Shown piece by piece: positions 51,389 through 61,022 of a stretch of 64,000 nucleotides of DNA. Under the pieces are notes generated by a model that saw nothing but the letters and a program-made list of their open reading frames with translations, was not told the origin of the DNA and ran no database searches. How positions within the stretch are numbered: position 1 is the stretch's first letter; each line of letters opens with the position of its first letter. Position numbers and translations under genes: made by a program. The stretch covers positions 1 to 64,000 of the forward strand of contig JASSUH010000003.1 in the NCBI GenBank assembly GCA_031963445.1, written 5' to 3'. This DNA is from JASSUD01 sp031963445 (lineage in GTDB: Bacteria > Pseudomonadota > Gammaproteobacteria > Burkholderiales > Burkholderiaceae).

Positions 51389-52091
51389 ACGTATGGTTGC
51401 CCTTGCAGGCATTGCGGCGCTATTGAGTGCCTGCGCACAACCTCAGACACCGCTTATTGATCAATTACGCGCTAAATATCCCAGTACCACCTTCAAAGAA
51501 GTGCGACCTGCTGCTGTAGCGGGGTTATATGAAGTCATGCTGGGCAGCAATATAGCCTATACCGATAAGGCAGGGCGTTACTTTATTTTTGGTCATCTGT
51601 TCGACATGAAAGAACAGAAAGACATTACCGCCGAGCGTCAGCGTGAGGCCCAAAAAATCCCTTTCCCGTCGCAGTTTCTCGATAACGCGATCAAGATAGT
51701 AAAGGGAGATGGCAGCCGCACTTTGGCGGTTTTTAGCGATCCTGATTGTCCGTATTGCAAGAAATTAGAAAGTGAATTGGCGCGTTTGGATAACGTGACG
51801 ATTTATCTTTTCATCTATCCCCTTGAAACGCTACACCCTGAAGCCAAAACCACGGCGATTCGCATTTGGTGTGCACCCGATAAAGCGAAAGCCTGGAGTG
51901 AATATGTATTGGCCGACAAAAAACCGGCGCTTACCAGTTGTGAAAATCCCATCAATGACAACGTCACTCTTGGCGCTAGCCTCGGTATCGCAGGCACGCC
52001 TACGTTGATTGCTGCCGATGGCCGTACATGGCCTGGCTTTGGTTCTGCCCAGCAAATTGAGCAGTGGCTGAACAAAGGGGCGACTAAATGA
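51381..52091 (+). CDS. dsbC: DsbC-family disulfide isomerase lipoprotein
   Basis: A 236-aa protein with a lipobox (LLSAC, Cys18), a DsbC-like dimerisation domain (residues about 25-95) and a thioredoxin domain with CPYC at 123-126 and the cis-Pro in GIAGTPTLIAAD. It isomerises disulfides in Cys-rich transfer proteins such as TraN, TraU and TraH. IncC and SXT operons also carry dsbC here, between traB and traV, unlike F, where TrbB is near the end. Overlaps traB and traV by a few bases. Confidence 0.9.
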   Translation: MIKRMVALAGIAALLSACAQPQTPLIDQLRAKYPSTTFKEVRPAAVAGLYEVMLGSNIAYTDKAGRYFIFGHLFDMKEQKDITAERQREAQKIPFPSQFLDNAIKIVKGDGSRTLAVFSDPDCPYCKKLESELARLDNVTIYLFIYPLETLHPEAKTTAIRIWCAPDKAKAWSEYVLADKKPALTSCENPINDNVTLGASLGIAGTPTLIAADGRTWPGFGSAQQIEQWLNKGATK

Positions 52092-52708
52092 AATGCGCTG
52101 TGCAGGGATTACGCTGGTTTTTAGTCATGGTGATACCGCTTGCCGGATGTACGGGCATGTCGGGCTATGACGCTAAATCTTCTTTTTCTTGCAAAGCGCC
52201 GGATGGCGTGTTGTGCGAATCCATGAGCGGTATTTACGCGAATGCACTCCACCAGAATTTGCCAGGGCAAAGGGTGCAAAACAAACAAAAGAAAGGGAAG
52301 TTAGAAAAAACCACCTTACCTACAAAAGGGGTGGTCACACAGACCATTTCTAGCGGTATGCCTATACGCAGTGCGCCGCGTATTTTGCGAGTGTGGTTTG
52401 CACCTTGGGAAGATAGCGATAAAGACTTACACGATCAGCACTACGTGTATGTCCTCGTGGATGCGGGACATTGGCGCGTCGAGCACTATCAGCAACGCAT
52501 ACAAAAAACCTACCGTCCCGTGCATGCGCCTACTGCTGCGCCTGTGCGCAATAGTGGCGAGCATAAATCTTCCATTACTTCTAATGTGCAAACTGATAAC
52601 GGCGACGAGATAGTAGGCGTGCGCCAAGATCGCCCAAATGCAGAGCAAGCCGCCTCCCTTTTTAATGGCATGCGCACCCCCAATAACGTGTTATCGGGCG
52701 GGGGATGA
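52088..52708 (+). CDS. traV: TraV, outer-membrane lipoprotein of the core complex
   Basis: A 206-aa protein with a lipobox ending at Cys21 (PLAGC) and the TraV start pattern TGMSGYDAKSSFSCKAPDGV, including the Cys pair. It corresponds to VirB7 and anchors TraK at the outer membrane. The C-terminal half is low in complexity. F TraV is shorter (171 aa). Overlaps dsbC and traC by 4 bases each. Confidence 0.9.
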   Translation: MKCAVQGLRWFLVMVIPLAGCTGMSGYDAKSSFSCKAPDGVLCESMSGIYANALHQNLPGQRVQNKQKKGKLEKTTLPTKGVVTQTISSGMPIRSAPRILRVWFAPWEDSDKDLHDQHYVYVLVDAGHWRVEHYQQRIQKTYRPVHAPTAAPVRNSGEHKSSITSNVQTDNGDEIVGVRQDRPNAEQAASLFNGMRTPNNVLSGGG

Positions 52709-55332
52709 TGGAAGCACTACAACGTATTCGAGATGCCTATAAAGACGCCCCTCAAAAGATCAAAGCGGCCACACAACGGTTTTGGGATGAGATGGTGCTG
52801 GGCGACATGCCCGATATCGGTAAAAAGCCTGCGTATGTAAACAACGCCAATGCTTTTATTGCGCAAGATGGCCTGCATAACATTTTGCGCTATGACCAGT
52901 ATGACGAAGAAACGGGTCTTTTCTATAACAATGGCTCGGTGGCGTTTTGCTTTGAGGTGTTGCCGCAAACAGGTGCAGATGAGGAAATGAGCACGCGTTT
53001 GTCCACGCTTTTTACGCCGATTCCTCCGCATTACGGCATTCAATGGTGCTTATTTGGTAGTTCCATACTTGATGAGGCTTTTCAGTCCTATCTCGATTTG
53101 CGCGATATCGCGCTCGATCAAAACAAAACCGTCCCGTTTTTTAAAGAGTTGGCGCAACGGCGTATTGATTATCTACGCAGCGCCCCCGGTCAGCCTTTAT
53201 GGCCAGACAGCAACTTTGTGGTGAAGCAGATTCGCTTGCTGTTTTCCATCACCAAAACGGGATCGTATCAAGATAAAAAGCTGGTCGAAGAGATGATGGG
53301 CTTGCGTGAAACGCTGCACGCGGCTTTGCGCACCGCGAGCTTACCAGCGGTGTCTATGGACGCCGAGCGATTGATTCGTTTCGTCTGGCCGATTCTCAAT
53401 CCTGAGAGCATGTTTAGTAAAGAGGCATTTCCGACCCTGCACTACGATGCAGGTAAGCCGCTAAAAGATCAAATGACTGCTTTTGGTCAACATGTCCGCG
53501 TGACTTCCAATGAAATAGTGTGGGGAATCCCACCAGAAATAAAGAGCGATCCTGATACGCGCATTGCAGCGCGTAGCTTTAGTGTATTGCAGTATCCGCA
53601 GAAAAAAGAATTGTGGGAGATGGCCGACATTATCGGTGCCTTCTTTAACGATAACTTGCATTATCCATGTCCCTTTTTGGTCTGTGGAGGGGCGTTCACG
53701 CTGGACCCTAATACCGTCGATACTAAAGCGCAGATTAAGAGCGCACGGGCGAAGCAAAACGCGAACTCCAAAATGGCGTTTTTCCAGCCAGAGTTGGCGA
53801 TGCAGTCCCAAGATTGGGACATTGTGATGCACCAATTAAATAACGGCGGCAACATGTGTGAGATCTATCACACGCTGCTGTTATTTGCGCCAAAAAAAAA
53901 GATGAATCGCGCCAGTCAAACGGCGCTCAACATCTGGAAAAACGCGCATTTCACGATCTTTCCGTTAAAAATGCTGCATCTGGCGGCGCTGTATGCCAGC
54001 TTGCCGATGACGTTTACCAGTGAGGCGCGAGAAGATTTACAAAAATTTCGCCTCATCAGTACTAAAACCACGGTCAATGCGGTCGATATGGCCCCCGTTA
54101 TTGGGGAATGGCAGGGGGCAGGTGATCCTGTCATGCTGCTTTTCGGTCGGCGTGGGTCGGCGACGTTTTTAGATTTTTATAGCAATAAGCAGCATGGGGG
54201 CAATTACAACGTTTTCATTACGGGGGTGCCTGGCTCGGGTAAGTCCGTCATGATGAATGAAATTATCGCGTCATACCGGGGGATAGGCGCACGGGTATGG
54301 GTCATCGATGTAGGGCGTTCGTACCGCAATATCATTTCGCTGCAAGGCGGAACCTTCCTAGAATTTGCACCGGATACCAAGATTTGCATTAACCCCTTTA
54401 GTTGGGTTGGTACGGATAGTGAACTCGATTTTAAATCCGAAATGCGCATGCTGCGGCCTGTAATTAGCCGCATGGCTTCTCCGAATACACCCCTCACGGA
54501 ATTTCAATCTTCATTGATTACCGAAGCGATCACGGCGGTGTGGGAAGACTACGGGCCTGAATCGAACCCCACGCTCATTCGCGATTATTTGCAATCTATT
54601 AAAGATGAGAAGGGCCGCCCTGAGCGCGTGGCCCATGAATTGGCAAAACAACTTCAACCGTTCACGAAGGAAGGGATATTTGGCAGTTATGTGAATGGTC
54701 CAGCGACCCTTCGATTAGACGGGGATATGGTCGGTTTGGAGCTAGAAGAACTCAAGCCAGTCGCTGATTTACGCCGAGTCGTGCTGTTTATCTTGCTATC
54801 GCGCATTGCGAACGAAATGTATTTCTCACGGGATGTTAAAAAAGCGCTGCTGCTTGATGAGGCCGCACAACTCCTTGGCCCGGAGAAAGAAGCAACAGAG
54901 AGTTTGGAAGAGGCAGCGCGGCGTTACCGAAAATACAACGGCATGTTGGGCATAGGAACGCAGGGTATACAAGATGCCTTTATTAATAGCGCAACTGAGG
55001 CCATTTATAACAACTCCGACTGGAAAATCTATTTACGGCAAGATCCCAAGAGCCTAGAGAAACTCATCAAAGAGGGCAAAGCCAGTTTTTACCCTGCGAT
55101 TAAGCGCATGTTGCTCTCACTGCGGGCAGAGCATGGGCGCTTCTCAGAAATGCTGATTTCTTCTCCGCACGGGGAAGCTGTTGTGCGGCACCTTCCCGAT
55201 CCCTTTTCGCTTCTGATGGCCTCGACTAATCCCACGGATTTTAACGAGTGCGAAGCCCTCCTAAAGCAAGGTTATTCCACAATGGACACGCTGACGACGA
55301 TTCTGAAAAGGAGAGGTCAACTTGCTGCATAA
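52705..55332 (+). CDS. traC: TraC, pilus assembly ATPase (VirB4 type)
   Basis: An 875-aa cytoplasmic ATPase. Walker A GVPGSGKS lies near residue 507 and Walker B in KALLLDEAAQLL; the ARKYNGMLGIGTQGIQD-like segment (near RKYNGMLGIGTQGIQD) is typical. The length equals F TraC (875 aa). It powers pilus extension and works with TraL and TraG at the inner membrane. No internal damage. Confidence 0.96.
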   Translation: MMEALQRIRDAYKDAPQKIKAATQRFWDEMVLGDMPDIGKKPAYVNNANAFIAQDGLHNILRYDQYDEETGLFYNNGSVAFCFEVLPQTGADEEMSTRLSTLFTPIPPHYGIQWCLFGSSILDEAFQSYLDLRDIALDQNKTVPFFKELAQRRIDYLRSAPGQPLWPDSNFVVKQIRLLFSITKTGSYQDKKLVEEMMGLRETLHAALRTASLPAVSMDAERLIRFVWPILNPESMFSKEAFPTLHYDAGKPLKDQMTAFGQHVRVTSNEIVWGIPPEIKSDPDTRIAARSFSVLQYPQKKELWEMADIIGAFFNDNLHYPCPFLVCGGAFTLDPNTVDTKAQIKSARAKQNANSKMAFFQPELAMQSQDWDIVMHQLNNGGNMCEIYHTLLLFAPKKKMNRASQTALNIWKNAHFTIFPLKMLHLAALYASLPMTFTSEAREDLQKFRLISTKTTVNAVDMAPVIGEWQGAGDPVMLLFGRRGSATFLDFYSNKQHGGNYNVFITGVPGSGKSVMMNEIIASYRGIGARVWVIDVGRSYRNIISLQGGTFLEFAPDTKICINPFSWVGTDSELDFKSEMRMLRPVISRMASPNTPLTEFQSSLITEAITAVWEDYGPESNPTLIRDYLQSIKDEKGRPERVAHELAKQLQPFTKEGIFGSYVNGPATLRLDGDMVGLELEELKPVADLRRVVLFILLSRIANEMYFSRDVKKALLLDEAAQLLGPEKEATESLEEAARRYRKYNGMLGIGTQGIQDAFINSATEAIYNNSDWKIYLRQDPKSLEKLIKEGKASFYPAIKRMLLSLRAEHGRFSEMLISSPHGEAVVRHLPDPFSLLMASTNPTDFNECEALLKQGYSTMDTLTTILKRRGQLAA

Positions 55333-55684
55333 AGAACAGTGGATAGTCGCGCTTATCTCGGCCTTTTTAACGTTGTTGGCGATGATGCCCGTGGGCTATG
55401 TGCTCTATCGCAATTTGCCGCCGCGTATTGCCACGGTCGATTTGCAAAAACTGGTCGAAGAAGATCAGCAACGCGTATTAGACAAAATTGCTCTAGGTGG
55501 CCCCGCCAGCCAAGAACAGCGTGCGTTAATGCAAGTTTTGACGGTCGATTTTGCTAAAAAAATGTCGCATGCCGTCGAGGCCTTAAGCCAAGAATGCCAT
55601 TGCGTATTGGTTAATAAATCGGCGTTACTGGGCGGTTCTCCCGTGGACTATACGGCATGGGTACGTAAACGGGTGCAGCAATGA
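55322..55684 (+). CDS. trbI: TrbI, pilus retraction protein
   Basis: A 120-aa protein from a TTG start at 55322, with GGAGAGG about eight bases before it. One N-terminal membrane anchor (WIVALISAFLTLLAMMPVGY) and a periplasmic helical domain. F TrbI (128 aa) influences pilus outgrowth and retraction. Overlaps traC by 11 bases and the peptidase gene by 4. Confidence 0.8.
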   Translation: MLHKEQWIVALISAFLTLLAMMPVGYVLYRNLPPRIATVDLQKLVEEDQQRVLDKIALGGPASQEQRALMQVLTVDFAKKMSHAVEALSQECHCVLVNKSALLGGSPVDYTAWVRKRVQQ

Positions 55685-56157
55685 CTTTGCGCCGTCTTCT
55701 TCACTTTTTTTCTATCAGCGTCTTTGCAATAGGCGTGTTGATTGCCGCGCTCTCCCCGTGGTTTAGCATCAATAGAAATCAAAGCAACAGCTTGCCCGAT
55801 CTGGTGTATCTGATTCACAAGGACAGCACCTTTAAAAAAGGCGATTTGATCGCGTATCGCTGGCAGGGTGGAGTTCATTATCCCGCTGGTTCGATTTTTA
55901 CTAAGCGTGTGATGGGCATGCCTGGTGATACGGTGGAGCGGGTAGGGTCAGAATTTTGGGTCAATAAAAAATACATTGGCCTGGCTAAACCAAAGTCTAC
56001 ATCTGGCGTTGCGCTTGAACCTGCCCAAGCAGGAGTCATTCAAGCAGGGTCGTATTTTGTCGCAACACCTCATCCTGATAGTTTGGATTCGCGTTATGCG
56101 ATTACCGGGAATGTGGCGCAAGCGCAGGTGGTGGGAAAAGCCTATGCGATTTTCTAA
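55681..56157 (+). CDS. S26-family signal peptidase (TraF/TrhF type)
   Basis: A 158-aa protein with an N-terminal membrane segment (ISVFAIGVLIAALSPWF) and S26 boxes: the Ser nucleophile region NQSNSLPDLVYLI, the Lys region FTKRVMGMPGDTVE and the final GNVAQAQVVGKAYAIF. Homologues (RP4 TraF, R27 TrhF) process pilin; in IncC/SXT-like operons the gene lies before traW, as here. F itself uses host leader peptidase. It probably trims TraA. Confidence 0.9.
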   Translation: MTLRRLLHFFSISVFAIGVLIAALSPWFSINRNQSNSLPDLVYLIHKDSTFKKGDLIAYRWQGGVHYPAGSIFTKRVMGMPGDTVERVGSEFWVNKKYIGLAKPKSTSGVALEPAQAGVIQAGSYFVATPHPDSLDSRYAITGNVAQAQVVGKAYAIF

Positions 56158-56776
56158 GCCCATTGCCTGCCTTTTAGTGTGCCTCTGGATGCCTGCCCAA
56201 GCAGCGCATATAGGCACGATTGGGCCAATTTATTCAATTGGTGAGGAAAGCGCGCTGACCCTCATTATGAAAAAGTTGAGCGAAAAAGCAAAAAGCGGCG
56301 AACTCAAAAAAATACAAGATGCCGCTATTCGCCGTTCGATGGAGAGCATGACGCATATGCCACCCGTAGCAGGAATCGGTACGGTTGCGCAGCGCACCAC
56401 AAAACGCATTGATCCCACCGTGACTTATACCCAGGCGCTCACGACAGATAACGGCCAAATTGTGATTCCTGCAGGCACCAAAATTAATCCGCTAGACGTG
56501 ATGCACTTGTCTAAGCGCCTGGTGTTTTTTGATGGTCGTGATCTGCAACAGCGTGAAGCGGTGCGTCGGTTAGTCGCGCACGACCAAACAAAAGTTAAAC
56601 CGATTTTGATTGCAGGCTCTTGGTTGGAGATGACGAAGGCCTGGAAAACCCAGGTGTATTACGACCAACACGGCACGCTCACTAAACGCTTTGGTATTCG
56701 GGCGGTGCCTTCGGTGATTTACCAGCAAGGTAATCAACTCGTGCTAGATGAAATTCCTGCTAAGGAGTTGCGATGA
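56144..56776 (+). CDS. traW: TraW, periplasmic pilus assembly protein
   Basis: About 210 aa from the ATG at 56144, the only start giving a proper Sec signal (FSKPIACLLVCLWMPAQA); longer readings overlap the peptidase gene too far. The C-terminal part is TrbC-like thioredoxin-fold (KPILIAGSWLEMTKAWKTQV, IRAVPSVIYQQG) without Cys. F TraW (210 aa) binds TrbC. It overlaps the peptidase gene by 14 bases and traU by 4. Confidence 0.9.
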   Translation: MRFSKPIACLLVCLWMPAQAAHIGTIGPIYSIGEESALTLIMKKLSEKAKSGELKKIQDAAIRRSMESMTHMPPVAGIGTVAQRTTKRIDPTVTYTQALTTDNGQIVIPAGTKINPLDVMHLSKRLVFFDGRDLQQREAVRRLVAHDQTKVKPILIAGSWLEMTKAWKTQVYYDQHGTLTKRFGIRAVPSVIYQQGNQLVLDEIPAKELR

Positions 56777-57771
56777 AGCGTTGGTTGGTCTTAATCCTTC
56801 TCGCCTGTGCGCTCAATCCTCTGAGTGAAGCGGCCTCACGCTGCCAAGGCAAATTTGCGAATCCGTTAACCGATATTTGTTGGAGTTGTTTGTTTCCGCT
56901 GGTGCTAGGGGGTATCCCCTTAGTCTCGATGGGGCAAGAAGACACAGCCAACCCAGGCGGTTTTATTTGCACGTGCGCCAATCCGATACGCGTTGGCATC
57001 AAGACGAGTTTTTGGGAGCCAGCACGGCGGGTCGATGTGACGCGCACGCCCTATTGTTTCGTGTCTTTAGGGGGGGTGAGCCTCGATCCTGGCATTAGAG
57101 CGCCGGAGGGAGAAGTTCGGCTGCAACAAGACAATACCAAGCAATCGAGCTATCAAGTGCATTGGTATGTGGATCCCATTTTGTACTGGCTCGAAGTGAT
57201 TTTAGATAACCCATGCTTGGAGACAGGAAAATTTGATGTGGCGTACATCACGGAAGTAGATCCGACTTGGAATGATGACGAATTGACGATGCTACTCAAC
57301 CCTGAAACCTTTCTTTTTGGTAACCCAATAGCGCAAGCAGCTTGTGCAGGGGATTGCGTACTCTCAAGTGTGGGGTTTGGCAGTAATGCGTTGTTCTGGT
57401 GCGCGGGGTGTAACGGCAGCATTTATCCGCTGAACGGCCATGTACAAGCGCATGTCTCTGAGGTGCAAGCAAGTTCATTACTCGTGCAGCGCATGACGGC
57501 AAAACTGCATCGTGAAGCTTTAATGTGGGGTACGTCTGGCTCGGATGGGTTGTGTGGCGTGTATCCGGAACCGGTGATGGATAAAACGCAATACAAATAT
57601 CACATGCTGTACCCCATTCCACAAACTCAAAAGATCAATGGTAAATGCTGTCAGCCCTATGGTCGTACCACCGCTGTATGGGGGGCAGGGAAAAGCTATC
57701 CCTATGCCGGCGAAGACTTCGCCTACATGATTTTTAGAAAGAAAAATTGTTGCTTGGGGGTGGGATTGTGA
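56773..57771 (+). CDS. traU: TraU, periplasmic transfer protein
   Basis: A 332-aa Cys-rich protein with a signal peptide and the TraU hallmark start CQGKFANPLTDICWSCLFPL, plus GDCVLSSVGFG and CCQPYGRTTAVW later. F TraU is 330 aa and is needed more for DNA transfer than for pilus assembly. The many Cys explain the thioredoxin-like partners in the operon. It overlaps trbC by 4 bases. Confidence 0.95.
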   Translation: MKRWLVLILLACALNPLSEAASRCQGKFANPLTDICWSCLFPLVLGGIPLVSMGQEDTANPGGFICTCANPIRVGIKTSFWEPARRVDVTRTPYCFVSLGGVSLDPGIRAPEGEVRLQQDNTKQSSYQVHWYVDPILYWLEVILDNPCLETGKFDVAYITEVDPTWNDDELTMLLNPETFLFGNPIAQAACAGDCVLSSVGFGSNALFWCAGCNGSIYPLNGHVQAHVSEVQASSLLVQRMTAKLHREALMWGTSGSDGLCGVYPEPVMDKTQYKYHMLYPIPQTQKINGKCCQPYGRTTAVWGAGKSYPYAGEDFAYMIFRKKNCCLGVGL

Positions 57772-58427
57772 GGCGTCATAGGTTTTTCATAGGACTCCTT
57801 GTAGCGATGTGCGCAACCGTTACTTTTGCGCAGATGCCGACGGCTGCCCAAATTGAAAAAGAACAACAGCGCATCGAAAGTGATCGCAAGGACCTATTTG
57901 ACGCCAATAACCCTGCTACGCAAAGCATGGCCAATAACTTTCCAAACTTGCCCACGCCTGCCCCTGTGGGGATGGACATTGAAGCCATCGTGCGCCAATA
58001 CGAGCGCAAGGCCGCGGTGCAGAAAACTGATAACTTGATGATTTTTGCAAGCTTCACGATGCCCCAGGAATCACTAAAACGTTTGGTAAACCAAGCGAAT
58101 AGGGTAGGGGCGTCGGTGATGCTGCGTGGCTTTAAAAATAACTCGATTAAAGAGACGGCGCTGGCTATTCATGCGCTCGGCGAGCCTGGCGGCAACGTTG
58201 TTATTAATCCGAAGACTTTTACCCATTACAAGATCGATGCGGTGCCTACGGTCGTGCTGACCAAAGCAGAGGCGATTGGCACCGCTGATGATCAAGGGTG
58301 TGCATTGCCCAATCACTTTATTGCGGTGTCGGGGGATGTATCGCTGGACTATGCGCTAGAGGAAATACTACGGCGTGCGCCGCAATGGGAATCCATCGCC
58401 ACGCCTTATTTACGGCAGTTGAGATGA
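57768..58427 (+). CDS. trbC: TrbC, periplasmic pilus assembly protein
   Basis: About 219 aa from the GTG at 57768, which overlaps the traU stop; GGGGGTGGG precedes it. Sec signal (RFFIGLLVAMCATVTFA), a helical linker with Glu/Gln, and a thioredoxin-fold domain without the Cys pair (LMIFASFTMPQESLKRLV, then IDAVPTVVLTK). F TrbC (212 aa) pairs with TraW. It overlaps the next gene by 4 bases. Confidence 0.92.
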   Translation: MRRHRFFIGLLVAMCATVTFAQMPTAAQIEKEQQRIESDRKDLFDANNPATQSMANNFPNLPTPAPVGMDIEAIVRQYERKAAVQKTDNLMIFASFTMPQESLKRLVNQANRVGASVMLRGFKNNSIKETALAIHALGEPGGNVVINPKTFTHYKIDAVPTVVLTKAEAIGTADDQGCALPNHFIAVSGDVSLDYALEEILRRAPQWESIATPYLRQLR

Positions 58428-59404
58428 AAATCGCTTGGATAGGGGGCGTTATGCTGATGTTACTAAGTACCGTACATGCGCAAGAGCCCTATACCCCTGC
58501 TGACGCTTTTAAAGCTGGTAAAGCCTTTGCCAATACGGGTAAAGAGGCAGCAGGCGGAAAAGTGAATCAGTCGACTGGCACTACTGAGTTGCCACATTAC
58601 AGCACGGATGCGCCAGAGGCTCGGCATTTCCAAGGAGGACGTAATCCGGTTGGTGAAGCAGGCACGAATAAAAAAACAGCGTGTGCTACGCAGCGTGCAC
58701 TTAATGGATTTGAGCAACAAGAGTGCGATGCGGTGAATTTTTTAGACAAAAACCCTACGCAGCGGCCTAAATATACGATTGATAAAAAAACAGATCCTTT
58801 ATTAAAAGGTTCCAAAGACACCATTAAAAATCCAGGAACGATTCCAGGAAATACCGATCAACGCTGCCATGTAGAGACAATTAAAACCCCAGGCACGTTT
58901 ATTACCGAAACCTGCACTGAAACTTACGGCCTGGATAACTTAACGTGCGACAAGGTCTTGATCATTAAACAAAACCCAGGTTGTACGCCAGGCCAGTTTC
59001 TCGGACGAATACTAAGAAATATTTGCCCCCGATGCACAGACCCATACATTGTGGCCGATGTGTATTGCGCGGGATCAGAACAGGGCTACACGATGAGCGT
59101 ATGGACTTCTATAACAAGTGATGGGAATTCACCTCGCAGCATATTGTTTTCCAATCAACCAGTTCCTGGGCGAGTGGGCTATTCACAAGGCAATACGTTT
59201 ATTGGAGATTTTGGCAAGGGTTGTCATTTCCCACTTTATTACAGCCAAGCCTGTGACGAAACCAACTGCAATATGACGCTAAGCCTGGTTAACTCTACGT
59301 GTAACGGGCAAAGCTTTGAAGCACCGGGAAACTATCAAATTCCATTCACCTATACGGACTCTTGGGACGACCAATGTACATCGCTCGATGGCCGAACCCG
59401 TTAA
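58424..59404 (+). CDS. traN: TraN, N-terminal half encoded as a separate secreted protein
   Basis: 326 aa from the ATG at 58424, overlapping trbC by 4 bases, with a Sec signal (IGGVMLMLLSTVHA). Contents: TPADAFKAGKAFANTG, a Cys-rich middle (TCDKVLIIKQNPGC, ICPRCTDPY) and a C-terminal beta-rich part. This corresponds to the N-terminal and tip regions of TraN, the outer-membrane mating-pair adhesin (F TraN, 602 aa, one chain). It ends in a stop at 59402-59404, after the next gene has already started in another frame. Confidence 0.75.
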   Translation: MKIAWIGGVMLMLLSTVHAQEPYTPADAFKAGKAFANTGKEAAGGKVNQSTGTTELPHYSTDAPEARHFQGGRNPVGEAGTNKKTACATQRALNGFEQQECDAVNFLDKNPTQRPKYTIDKKTDPLLKGSKDTIKNPGTIPGNTDQRCHVETIKTPGTFITETCTETYGLDNLTCDKVLIIKQNPGCTPGQFLGRILRNICPRCTDPYIVADVYCAGSEQGYTMSVWTSITSDGNSPRSILFSNQPVPGRVGYSQGNTFIGDFGKGCHFPLYYSQACDETNCNMTLSLVNSTCNGQSFEAPGNYQIPFTYTDSWDDQCTSLDGRTR

Positions 59405-60654
59405 AGGTCGGAATTTTCCTCGCGGTGTATCTAGTTGCGCATGCGTCTGCCTTGGCCGCAGATTGCATTAAAACTGGTGAGGTATGCGTCGATGGGCCAG
59501 GCACCAAAACCGTGTTTGGCGTGCCGCTTTATCGGGAGTGTTGGAATTATCGCTCTACGTATCAGTGTCGAGGCTCCAAAGTTATTAGTGACTGCCAGCC
59601 GTTGCGAGATAGGGGCTGTACGCAAATCAGCTCCAAGTGCGTAGAAGAACTGGAAAATGGGTCATGTGCTTTTTATGAACAGAAATACCAATGCCCCGAT
59701 AAGCCCGAAGTCGTTAAAAAAATCACCGTCTGCGATAGCGCATTTTGCCAAGCGGACGGGGCCGGATGCTTCGATACCACGTATCCCGCCGATCAGGATT
59801 TCGCTAAAACCGCGGTGATGATGGAAGCCGCTCGCCAAGCGGGAGTGTATGGGGCAGACCCCAACAAGATCGCGCTGTTTAAAGGTTATGACGAGTCGTG
59901 TTCGATAAAAGTCATCGGCGGCACCACGATCAAAAGCTGCTGTCGGTCTTCAGGGGGCGGGGGCATATTCACGAATTACACGCTCTTGAGCGCGGGTATG
60001 GCGGTCGGCAGTGAAGCGGGTCGCGAAGCCGTCAAATTAGGATCGAAATATCTCTACGACTCGCTCTATGGCACGGTGGATAGCGCACTAGTGGGGAAAG
60101 GGCTTGGTGCCATCAATAGCTGGGCGTCTGGATTAGGGGATGGTGTTTTTAATCCTTCATTTAGCTATTACGGGTTTTCGTTTCAGTTTTCATTTGCCAA
60201 CGGATTTCAGATGGTGAGCTTTAACCCGTATAGCTTTGCATTTCAGATCGCGGTGATGCTGATTAACGAATGGCTCTCTTGCAAACCGCCTGAGCAAGCG
60301 ATGAGCCTCAAACGTGGACAGAACTTGTGCGTGCATTACGACACCTATTGCTCTAAAAAAATTCCAATTATTAAAACCTGCATTGAAAAAACCGAGCGCC
60401 ATTGCTGCTTTAACTCAAAACTGGCCAAGTTAATCAATGTGCAGGGCAAAGCGCAATTGGGATTAGGACTGGAAGGATGTCGAGGATTTACAAAAGATGA
60501 ACTAGAACACCTTGATTTTAGCAAGATGAATTTATCAGAGTTTATTGCGGATATTTCTCCCAAAGAGGCTGATTTAGAAAAGATGACTGAGACGGCGCGT
60601 CAGGCGGTAGATAAAGCCAAAGAGCGTGTTGAACAAGAAAACTATTACGAATAA
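59374..60654 (+). CDS. traN: TraN, C-terminal Cys-rich half encoded as a separate secreted protein
   Basis: 426 aa from the ATG at 59374, overlapping the previous gene by 31 bases. It has its own Sec signal (KVGIFLAVYLVAHASALA), so it is not just a frameshift product. It carries the conserved Cys-rich C-terminal block of TraN (CSIKVIGGTTIKSCCRSSGG and HCCFNSKLAKLI) and a Glu/Lys-rich helical tail. Split TraN suggests two chains that assemble in the outer membrane, with variable recipient-recognition regions able to change separately. Confidence 0.8.
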   Translation: MYIARWPNPLKVGIFLAVYLVAHASALAADCIKTGEVCVDGPGTKTVFGVPLYRECWNYRSTYQCRGSKVISDCQPLRDRGCTQISSKCVEELENGSCAFYEQKYQCPDKPEVVKKITVCDSAFCQADGAGCFDTTYPADQDFAKTAVMMEAARQAGVYGADPNKIALFKGYDESCSIKVIGGTTIKSCCRSSGGGGIFTNYTLLSAGMAVGSEAGREAVKLGSKYLYDSLYGTVDSALVGKGLGAINSWASGLGDGVFNPSFSYYGFSFQFSFANGFQMVSFNPYSFAFQIAVMLINEWLSCKPPEQAMSLKRGQNLCVHYDTYCSKKIPIIKTCIEKTERHCCFNSKLAKLINVQGKAQLGLGLEGCRGFTKDELEHLDFSKMNLSEFIADISPKEADLEKMTETARQAVDKAKERVEQENYYE

Positions 60655-61007
60655 TGAAAAAAACGCTTTTACCTATTCTGGCGGCACTTATTGCAGTTTC
60701 TGCTCAAGCAGCCCCAACTGTTTATTTCAAGCCGCATGAGGTATTTGCCGAGGCAATTAAGCATGGAAAAGCACAAGGGGAATTGCAAGGAGAGGTGGCA
60801 GAACACTTCACCCGAGAATTGCATAGTACCGGCCCGTTGTTTGTCAGTACAAAAATCATCAAACGCTATAAACAAGAAGGTTGCGCGCAATTAGAAACGG
60901 TATTCACCAAAAAAGAAGTGGACACGCCTAAAGGCAAGACAGATGCAGTACTCAAAACGCGGCTTAACTATTGCAAAGACGGGACGCCGCCTGTTCTGTT
61001 GGATTAA
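60654..61007 (+). CDS. Small periplasmic protein between traN and traF
   Basis: A 117-aa protein whose ATG overlaps the last base of the traN stop. Sec signal (LLPILAALIAVSAQAA), then a helical segment and a C-terminal part with two Cys (EGCAQLETV and LNYCKDG) that could pair. It occupies the place of trbE/traQ-like small genes of F but does not look like them. Family unknown to me. Tight packing makes it a real operon member. Confidence 0.7.
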   Translation: MKKTLLPILAALIAVSAQAAPTVYFKPHEVFAEAIKHGKAQGELQGEVAEHFTRELHSTGPLFVSTKIIKRYKQEGCAQLETVFTKKEVDTPKGKTDAVLKTRLNYCKDGTPPVLLD

Positions 61008-61022
61008 GAGGCGCAATGCACG

